DNA of 64,000 nucleotides from Azolla pinnata (lineage: Eukaryota > Streptophyta > Polypodiopsida > Salviniales > Salviniaceae), in NCBI GenBank assembly GCA_037176905.1, contig JBBBWG010021889.1, forward strand, positions 1 to 64,000, in the 5' to 3' direction. The position numbers and the translations under genes were made by a program. Under the pieces are notes generated by a model that made no database searches, was not told the origin of the DNA, and was given only the letters and a program-made list of their open reading frames with translations. This document shows, one piece after another, positions 55,060-64,000 of this stretch; position 1 is the stretch's first letter; each line of letters starts with the position of its first letter.

Positions 55060-55275
55060 CATCACCATCATCACCACCAGCATCACCAGCATCACCAGCA
55101 TCACCAGCATCACCAGCATCACCAGCATCAATACCATCACCAGCATCACTACCATCACCAACATCACCACCATCACCACCATCACCACCACCATCACCAC
55201 CATCACCACCATCACCACCATCACCACCATCACCACCACCACCACCATCATCACCACCATCACCATCATCACCTT
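55060..55275. repeat. CACCAT/CAGCATCAC trinucleotide-based array
   Basis: The array continues from the 80-bp minisatellite as CACCAGCAT nonamers and then CACCAT hexamers. On the opposite strand it reads as Val/Met or Asp/Gly repeats. Together with the GAT block, it makes about 1.3 kb of simple repeat in front of the GRF gene. Confidence 0.93.
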
Positions 55276-55521
55276 CTTCGAGCCCCAAGAGTCCGCCATC
55301 CAGACAGCACCATAGCCTGATATCATCAGCAGCAGCACCACCATCACCATGACCGCCACCATCATCACCATCCGCACCATGGCCATCAAAGCAGCATGAG
55401 CATGAGCATGAGCATGAGCGTGAACAGCACCAGCACCATCAGCAGCATCACCATATCTAACCATCGCCGCTCTCTCCTCTTGTCCACTTCTCTCTGTCAC
55501 GCTCAACCCACAGAAGAAGCC

Positions 55522-58500
55522 ATGGATTTCTTCTTCATCCATGAACCGCCGCCATCCCAGCAGCAGCAGCAGCAGCAGCACATCAGCTCTTGTGTCTGTG
55601 CAGACGGCGGCGGCGGCGGCGCAGAAGCAGCAGCCGCCATGACTCGCGGGGAAGGCGGAGCTATGATCCGGAGCTCACGGCTCGACAGCCTGCTGATGAG
55701 CTATGGCGGCGGAGCTGATTCCTGCGCTAGCTCCGCCGCCGCTTCCCCCTTGTCTTCCGACTCGCTGCTGCTCCCGCTCCGATCGCCGGATCCATCGCCT
55801 GCAGAAGAAGCTGCAGGTCGCCCGGATGAGCCCACGGCTAGACAAGAAGGCAGCAGCGAAGTGGCGATGATCATCCCTGCTGCGACGGGGTTCCATGGCG
55901 ATGGTGGCAGCAAGTGCAGCGGTGGTGGTATCATGGAGGGAGAAGCAGCAGCCGCATTAGGGTTTCATTCCTGTGCCAGCAGCTACCTCGCAGATTCTGC
56001 TGCTGCTGCTGCTGCTGATCATCATCATCATCATCATCATCAATGGCCGCTGTATGTTGCCCCCAGCCGCCTTCCCACTCGGCCCGTCGAGATCGATAGC
56101 AGAGGTAGATGCACCTTCAATGGCGATGTCGTAGAAGCTGTAGACCTTCTTCTTCGGATTCTTCTTCTTCTTCTTCTTCTTCTTCTTTCAGATTCCTCTT
56201 CTTTCAGATTGATCTTCATAGAATCCATGTCGAATCATCTCGTGCTGTGTTTGTGTCTTGCATTAATCCGCAGCCGCCGCCGCCGCCGCGTCCTGCTTCA
56301 CGAGCGCGCAATGGGTGGAATTCACGCAGCAGGCGCGCATTCTGCAGCACTTCGCCGCCGGCGTGCCGCCGCCGCCGGCGCTGCTGCTGCCCATCCTCAA
56401 CGCGCTGGCGATGGCGGCGATGGCGGCGGCGGCTCCGGCGCCATCGCCATCGCCATCGCCAGCACGGGCTGCTGCTTCTCATCTCCATCTCTTCGGAGGT
56501 ACATACTACCTGCAATTTCCTTCCTGCAGCAGATCACGCTCGCCACAAAGCCCAGAACCCAGAGCCCAGATCTATCGCTCCGCAACACAACAACAAGTCC
56601 TTCATCTCCGCCGCTGTTTCTGATTGTGCAGGGTTAGGGCGGCTGCTGCAGCTGGGCGGCGGCGGCGGCGGCGGCGACGCGGAGCCGGGGCGGTGCCGGC
56701 GAACGGACGGCAAGAAGTGGCGCTGCGCCCGCGACGTGGTGCCCGACCAGAAGTACTGCGAGCGCCACATGCACCGCGGCCGCCACCGAGCCCGCCATGC
56801 CGCCGCGAACCCTAACCCTAACCCTTACCCTAACCCTAACCCTAATACTTACCCTAACCCTAGCCCTCTGGCTGCAAATGCTTCTATTCCTCCCTCCTCT
56901 TCTGCCTCCGCTTGCACCTCTGCCCCTCTTCGCCCTTGCACCGAAGCTGCTGCTCACGCTAGTACCGTTCCTCCTCCGCCTCTGCAACCGGCGTCTACTG
57001 TTTCCGCCGCCGCCGCCGCCGCCAATCCTGCGGTCGCCGCTCGTCCTCATCCTGCAGCGCCCAAGCGTCGCATCGACGATCCGCAGCTGCTGGTTCGGCT
57101 TCCAGCCGCCTGCCCGCCGCGGCGCGATGCCGATCTGCCGTTCGCCAGGTAATTCTCCGGGGCGATTCGCTCCGATTCCACGCCTCGATCTGCATCTTCA
57201 CGCACGATCGATCCAAAACAAATCCCACAAGCATACAGATTGTTTCCACGAGCATACGGTCGATCGATGGATCGGGTCGATTACGTGCGTAGATGCATGC
57301 ATGCATGCATTGCTCGCACACGCGCATGATGGATTGTCAATGCTTTGATTCTGCAGCTGCGCGGCCAACGCCGCCGCGCATCAAAGATCCGCATCGCCGC
57401 TCGGGTCAGGATCAGGATCAGGATCTGGAGGAGGGGATGATCAGAGGAAGAGATCCAGAGTACTAGGCAATCCGATCTGTAGACCTCTAAACCTGGCGGA
57501 TCAGTCCGTGCTACTTAGCTCACCTTCGCCTGCACCCAGCTCATCAGGCACAGAAGAAGATCATCCTATCATCATCAGCTCCCAGCCTGCTATTGTGGAT
57601 CTGCCCTTCCTCTCTACTGGCACAATATTCCCCTCCTTCAATCTATCGAGCAGTACTGCTACTAGTAGTAGTACAGCAAGCGCTGCCAGTACAATCACAT
57701 CAGCTGCTACTTCAGCTGAATCCATGATGTCTCATTTAGACGACATGAATTTAGCACCGTGGCTACTGGATCAGTATGCTCATCCGCATCGTCACCAGCT
57801 CCCGCGCTCCAGCTTGGAGCTGGAGGCTACAACTGGCACTAGATTCAGCCGGATCATCTCAGCTTCTAGTGGCGCTTCTTCTGCAGCTGCTGCGTCCTGC
57901 GGGCCCCAATCGCTGCTAAGCTCGTCCGCGGCTGAATTTGGGGAATTATTAGAGGATCAGGATGACGTTGTGGTGGAATTCAGTAATGGTGCAGATCACC
58001 ATCACCAATATACCCATAATCTTCCTCTTCGCAGAGACGGCATCCATGTGGACAACGATGACAACGGCGACAGCGACGGTGGTGACGATGATGGCGACAG
58101 CGACGGCGCTGAGGATGACAGCGACGGCGATAGCGATAGCGACGGCGACGACGATGACAATGGTGATGGTGTCGATGATGGCGATGGTGATGGTGATGTG
58201 CCCACGAAGCCCCTTATTAGCGGCGATATTTGCGACTGGTGGCAAATCTCAGGCCCTACGCCGCCTATGGAGATCAATGAAGGCGCCATGGTGGGAGGAC
58301 CCCTGGCGGAGGCCCTAGTGCAGACAAGCTGCAATCAGACATTCCAGCTTCTCCATAGCAACAACAACAACAACAGCAACAGCTGTGATCGCCATAGCTT
58401 GAATCACAGCTTGCAACAGAAAAGATCACAAACTACTGTAACTACTACCCATAACCATATCCACAGTAGTAGGATGCCGATGGTGATGATTCCTACATCT

Positions 58501-58965
58501 GCCGCCGCCACCCTCGCTACGGCATCTTCTACTACAATTAGTACCGATGCTGTCGATTGTGCTACTGATGCTAGCTGCCATGAAGATAGGAATGTGATGC
58601 ATGCTTATGCTACTACTACCAGCGACAATAAGGCGGTGCCAGCCGCGGGATCGGCCGGCTCTACTAAATCCAGCGATATTAATGACGATGACACGAAGAT
58701 CAAGAAGCGGCAGAAGCAGAAGGTGAAGAAGAAGAAGAAGAAGAAGAAGAAGATTGAATGTGCTGCTGATCATAATAAAAATGGCGGATCGGGCGGAAGC
58801 AGCAGCACAAGCAGCCCGCCATCGTCGACGGCAACCAGCTTGGCCTCTCCTAGCCCTAGAGGGGTTCTTCAGATCATGGTGGTGAACAAGAAGAAGCCCA
58901 ACACCACCAGCTTTGGCTGCTATTCTGACAGCACAAGCTCCAGTGCCATGAGCAGTCCACTTTAG
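55522..58965 (+). CDS. GRF: Growth-regulating factor (GRF) transcription factor with QLQ and WRC domains
   Basis: GRFs are plant transcription factors that bind GIF co-activators through QLQ and DNA through WRC, and promote cell proliferation. Exons: 55522-56104, 56274-56498, 56632-57148 and 57357-58965, with GT/AG sites and consistent phase, giving 977 residues. This is much longer than the 200-600 usual in angiosperms. QLQ is at about 202-239 ([20 protein letters not shown], then [15 protein letters not shown]). WRC is at about 285-327 ([20 protein letters not shown], then [16 protein letters not shown]), with the zinc ligands C291, C301, C312 and H315 all present. The rest is low complexity: Ala, Gly and His runs, Asn-Pro repeats from telomere-like DNA (from 56808), and an acidic Asp/Ser/Gly region near 58050-58200. 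I chose ATG 55522 for its GCCATGG context. An in-frame ATG cluster at 55396 could add 42 residues. The miR396 target codons common after WRC are not present. Confidence 0.92.
56808..56872. repeat. Telomere-like (AACCCT)n inside the GRF WRC exon
   Basis: About ten AACCCT units, with CTTACC variants, follow the WRC codons directly and encode alternating Asn-Pro with some Tyr-Pro. They stand where other GRFs have the RSRKPVE stretch and its flank. Confidence 0.93.
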
Positions 58966-61900
58966 ATTCCAAATGCAGGATCAAAGAAAAAGGAACCTCT
59001 CTAACTTCACAGATCACTCTGACTTCTTCCTTTAAAACCCTAAAAGAAAGATTCCTCCCCACACCCTTGTATCTAACAGAAAGAAATGCTTGATCAACCC
59101 ATCAGTATATAGATAGCTTATCACATATATATATACTCTCTTACAGCTTATCAAGTATGTATACATAGAGAAAGAGAGAGAGAGTCTTATAGCTTATCAA
59201 GTATATAGATATATATAGAGAGAGAAGAAGAGATAGAGTCTTTCCAATGTATTCCTAAAGTTAAGCCAATGGATCCACAGTGAGAGGAAAACTATTAACT
59301 ATTGTGCTTCTTTCTATATTCTTCTTCTCCATTTTGATCTATTTTTACCCAAAGGCGACCATTCTGTGGGGCTTGAACCCAAGATCTCTCCTCACTTTCG
59401 AGGCGCACGAACTGCAACTGATAGATATATCGCATACGTTATTGAGATTCTTCACGCTGAACTGCGACAACACATGCGCACAATCCGATTTTTATCACAT
59501 AGACCACTAGCTTTTGCCAAGATTTATGCGGCTGATCGTTCGCTTGTCCGTGATAAAACATCCACTGCAATCGAACTATACTTGTATCCAAGTTCAACTG
59601 TGTAGTTGGCTGAAACCAATTTCATGGTAATCATACCAAACAATTGAAGATGTGCTTCATGTAATTATTATTGGCGTCGTAGATCTAAAAGGCACTTTCA
59701 CCGAAGTGTCTGATGAAATGAGTGGAGTCATCACTGGGCTCCACCACTTCGCACTTCTCCTGTCCCCTAAACCCTAAACCCTAAAGTACACTCGGTGGTT
59801 CATCGTGTGATTTGAGGCTTCGGAATCAACCTCTGGGCTATTGGGCACAATTGTCTTGGCTTGGAGTCGAGCTGACAAGCATGGGCCCTTTGCCATCAGC
59901 TGAGTTTGAACTACTCGCAATGTAGTTTCTGTGTTATCGAGAAATTAATTTGGCGACTAAGCTCACGCAATCACTCTTTTTCTTTCGACGCTCTCTCTCA
60001 TATTGTCCAATCTTCCCGCATACCAACACTCTCAACCTTGAGGGTTGATGTAAGCTTTACTCTAACCAGAATCTCCTCGATTGTCCCCTCATACTTGTGA
60101 CCTGGGATTTTGTTCCGAGGACCGCGGCATGTCGATTTTAACATGTGACCTTAAACCCTAAACCCGGGATCCATGCTAGTTGAAGATTGGCTCAATGATG
60201 AGCCAAGGACTGGCTTGCGGAGAAGTCGAGAGTTAGATGCACAACTGAGCACAGATTACATCTAGCAAATGCAGCTACATTATAGAATATACACTATTAT
60301 CTATTATTTATGGTAGTAAAAGAATATTAATTATTATTTGAATAGATTGCACTTCAGGGTATAAGTTTACCTGTGTACTTAACCTACTATAGCAAATGAA
60401 AAAGTGGAATCTTACATGTATATAAAGCCCAGGATGGGTGATGTAAAATTGATTTTCTCTCTCTCTCTAAGGTGCCGCCAGCTAAAGCTTTAGACGACTA
60501 TTGACTCAAAAGATTTGAATATAATAAGAAAGAAACAAGAGAAAACAAGAAGATAAGGTGCAAATTACTTAGAGATTGATGTTCAACCGAAATAATTCAA
60601 TTATAGTTGGTTCTAATTTATACATGTGCGTCACTTGCCATGCATACATGCATACATGCCACTTAGTGGTCATGTACCAATGAAAGCTCATATTTTAGTG
60701 AGTTTTATATTGAAATAATTATATAATATTACTAGAAAATAAATTTATTTTTTAGATGAATAAGAAGTGTCATGGTTAAAATTGAAGACTTTTATTGAAA
60801 GGTATCAAGTTTAAATTTTATAATTATATTTAGGTTATATTCTTGTGATGACATCTGCTCTTTTAACGATGAGTTCGCGTCAATGGTTATGTCAAAATAA
60901 AACAAGAGATTGAATGATTGAAAGAAGATATAAGATAATAGAAAGAGACTGGACAGTGGGTTAATTATAATAATATGAGTACAAGAAAAAGTTAGCTACC
61001 AGAAAGTCTTGAAGTTCAAGACATGTGTTTATTGGAACTAATTTATATGTCTCTAGAATGCTCTAAAATATTATAGAAAGTTTTCAGAGTTTTCTTTAAA
61101 TATAATAATCATTACATTATAAAAAAAAAAAGCATATATTATTTTACGTCATGATTAACTACTTCAATGGTTAGGTTTCGTATTATGTAGTACGACATCT
61201 TAAGTTTAAATCTAAGTGAAACATAATATTCACGGATTCTTGACAAGTTAGAATAAACATAATAATACCTTGTATTGAATCACGTCAACATATCTTCCAC
61301 ATTATGCATGATTTCACAGATTAATAAGCCCTCTAGTAAAACAATTTTTTTTAATGATATCTTGACAAGTAAGTTTATAATCTTATTGTCCGTTAGAGTC
61401 TTGTTCAAATTAGAAGAGCCTATCTTTCACTTGAACCTTCCTTTGCTTTTCTTGGCCTGAGACCTCTTACAATTGTTATAAAACAATTTTGAACTCACAC
61501 TGAGTGACTTTGATTTGTTTCAACTATAATTTCTCTCTCTTGATTTGTTTTGATCTCATCTCTTTCTTTATGGCGTTTCTTTGGAGAAAAGGGATGCACG
61601 ATTCCTATCGAGGATAGGCCTATCAACTTTCTTAAAAACTCTCGTATTTATTATCTCGTTTAACAAATATTTTGCAACACTATTCATGAAAATAATGTAA
61701 AATACTTCCCAATTCATTGGGAGGTTTGAGAATATGGCAAGTTCCTTGATTTGTTTTTCAAAAGTTAATCCTTAAACATTGTTTGTTGGGAGCACCTAGG
61801 TAAAGGTGTTAATGTGAGAGGTCGATTCAAATTCCTTCATTTTCATGTTAAATAGTTGTCTCATGAAGTTAAGCTTAGACAAATGCAGTTTCTTCTCATA

Positions 61901-64000
61901 AATCATCGAAGCTTTTCTCATAACTCGTTGGTTATCTTTCCCTTGGCCATATTCAAGTAGACATTCTTAGCTATATGCATTCTAATTGTTAGCGGGATGA
62001 TCTTGTCAAGAGATTTTCATTCTTTTTAAAAAGTAGAACTTTGACTGCTCCAGTGATAGATTGCCTCAAACATTAGATATTAGATGACAAAGTTTTCGTT
62101 GTTACCTCTAGATCTCAACTCTAGTTTTGTTTTAGTTTTCCTCAACTTAGCTATTCATTGATTTTGGCTTCTCCTTAGTCTTACTAAGAGCTTAGGTAGA
62201 TGCTCAAAGTCCTTGCATTACTAGTGCATGCAATTCTCAAACAAAGATATATTGTTCACTCTTGTTTATGAAAAGACAACCAATTGGTCGAACTTGACAA
62301 TATTAGATCTGCTAATTTTGACTCTTTCTTAATCTTAATATGTTAGTTGTTACTCAGAGTTGATTTTCAATTTAATATTACTTATTGTCGAGCTATGGTT
62401 TCAATTGTTGGTAAGCACTTTGAAATGTCACTAGCTAGAGTGTTCTTAATGAAAATTTATTTAAGCAAAGATATGTAGTTGCTCCTTATGTCGTGAAACA
62501 TCATCAAATTCTTGTGTTTCAATTGGCACCAAGTGATTCAACAACACAAATAGTAATCTTGAGGTCTTATGTTCATATAAAGAATTACATAAGTGACATA
62601 CACACAAGTTGAAGAGTAAATTTTGCATATAAGATAATGTATAATAATATAAGCGTAAATTTAAATGATAGATCGCATATTTATACAAGATAAAAGTGAG
62701 TGCATTCGCATGTGAGACACTCACATACTTTGTTTCCTTTAGTAAATACCCTTATCAGTTAACCCTTGTTATACTTGGGAGAAAGTTACCTAGTGGTAAA
62801 GTGAACCATTTAGTAGCAAAGTTTATCACTATCGTCCCATCATATTGTGAAATATTTCTATTGTCATAGTTGTTAAAGAGATACCTACATAGATTCATGT
62901 GATACAAGACTCTTAAATCTAATAGTCAATTATGTGTATTGTTAGCTAATGTATAATATTCAATGGTACCTTCATTTTTTATGTTCAAGACATTAATATT
63001 TGTTCTAGAGTCAAATATAAGTTTAAAAGTAAAAATATTAGGCGTTAACTCGATGTGATTTAGTGCTCGCATGTAATCATTAACTATCATACATTGACTA
63101 GTTTGTTAAAAATATATCTTTATACAATTTGATATGAATTGCCACAAAATAAATTTCTTTTATATAAAGATTTGACAGATATACATGAACTACATAATTG
63201 TTAGTGGTCCATTTTATCTTGACATATATTCTAAAAAGTTACTTTAGAGTTGGTATGTCAAATAAGTTGGCCGAAAATATCATTGAGTTTTTAATATTTT
63301 TAAGAACTGGAATGAAATAGTGAGCAAATTACCTTTGTTACTTCTAAATTTCTAAAAAACAAAATTGGTGTAGTCAAGTTCTTCTTTACTATAAGAAAAT
63401 TGTTATTGAATTAGGAGGTCATTATAAAAGTGGAACAAGATGATTAACTTATGAAGTGAAGTGATAAAAAAGAGAATATCCCTAGCTTACAATTAGGTCA
63501 CAGTAAAAATTTGTGGCAAGTTCTTGTTGGTTGTCCGTCACCAATCTATCTTATTGTTCGAAGAACTTAAGCGTAGTAATAAGGTTTTTCCGTCCTTTTA
63601 CAAATAAATTGCGTTACACATTGAAAATCATTAACACCATTTAATTTATTTTTTCATCAAAATATATTCTTTTTCTAATAAAAAATATATTATCTTAAAT
63701 TTTTTAAATGGTTGTCCAGTACACTACAATGCATCCATGATATATATCAGACTCTCTGAGAATTACTCTCTTGAATATGTTCCTTTTATTTTTCCTCAAC
63801 ACATTAACACTAGTTTTCTTAGTTAAAATCGACCCAATGCTCCTTGGGCTCATGTCTATTGTACTCTCTGTAGTACTAGTGTTTCTATTGGTAAAGTATT
63901 TAATTTTAAGCTGCGCAATACATATTCTTCTTTCAACTTTGGCTTTTCTAAATTTTCTTATTAGTCGTGTAGTGGATTAAACAACATGAGCAAATATTAA
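58966..64000. other. 3' flank of GRF gene, then AT-rich intergenic region
   Basis: 58.97-59.26 kb has short AG and AT repeats and is probably the GRF 3' UTR. 59.3-60.2 kb is mixed, with a possible SINE-like piece and short CCCTAAA units (59767-59784). From about 60.2 kb to the end the DNA is strongly AT-rich with no recognised gene. A 67-codon hydrophobic frame at 63777-63980 is discussed as a finding. Confidence 0.5.
59343..59445 (-). mobile_element. Possible tRNA-derived SINE fragment
   Basis: On the minus strand, GGTTCAAGCCC matches the pol III B box (GWTCRANNC). It sits in a T-arm-like context (TTGGG-TTCAAGC-CCCAC, four of five stem pairs). About 40 bases upstream, TCTATCAGTTGCAGTTCG is a weak A box. 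No acceptor stem is visible, so an intact tRNA gene is excluded. A decayed SINE head is the likeliest reading. Confidence 0.3.

Overview
The window is nuclear DNA from a land plant. A leptosporangiate fern of the Ceratopteris type is my best guess. The evidence is a plant beta-galactosidase with a C-terminal lectin domain, a BAT1-type amino-acid permease, a chloroplast OEP24 pore, a HAM-type GRAS factor with a perfect miR171 site, a GRF transcription factor, and a PPR protein written in the repetitive style I associate with fern PPR families. Introns are spliceosomal, intergenic space is long, and low-complexity DNA is abundant, including inside exons. The species is inferred and was not tested.

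Layout: 125-3843 (+) is the 3' part of a beta-galactosidase gene (10 exons, 5' end outside the window). 5497-9115 (-) is a complete 7-exon BAT1-like permease, convergent with it. 9.1-13.4 kb has no recognised gene but holds a coiled-coil-coding relic. 13763-16828 (+) is a 5-exon TPR gene of the MS5/POLLENLESS3/SDI type. 17.4-18.1 kb is a minisatellite containing a 100-N assembly gap. 19655-24419 (+) is a 10-exon gene joining a SAM-like domain, a coiled coil and a PH domain. 24.4-32.2 kb is intergenic and rich in microsatellites. 32180-35257 (+) is an intronless HAM-type GRAS gene. 37886-40324 (+) is an intronless PPR gene, and 41527-44044 (-) is a complete 3-exon OEP24 gene convergent with it. 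44-53.9 kb is mostly intergenic with one weak small-gene candidate at 46.4 kb. 53.9-55.3 kb is a large GAT/CAC repeat block. 55522-58965 (+) is a 4-exon GRF gene. 59-64 kb becomes AT-rich and has no supported gene.

These are unrelated single-copy-style plant genes and do not form a cluster or pathway. Two are developmental regulators that angiosperms control by miRNAs: the GRAS gene keeps a perfect miR171 site, while the GRF gene lacks the usual miR396-site coding motif. The strongest unusual signal is how far simple repeats (GAA/TTC, CATCGC, TTAGGG, CAC/CAT) have moved into gene starts and coding exons, producing long Ser, His, Asn-Pro and Asp-rich tracts, even within the GRAS domain. All exon boundaries were read by eye from GT/AG sites, reading phase and family similarity; none has transcript support here.
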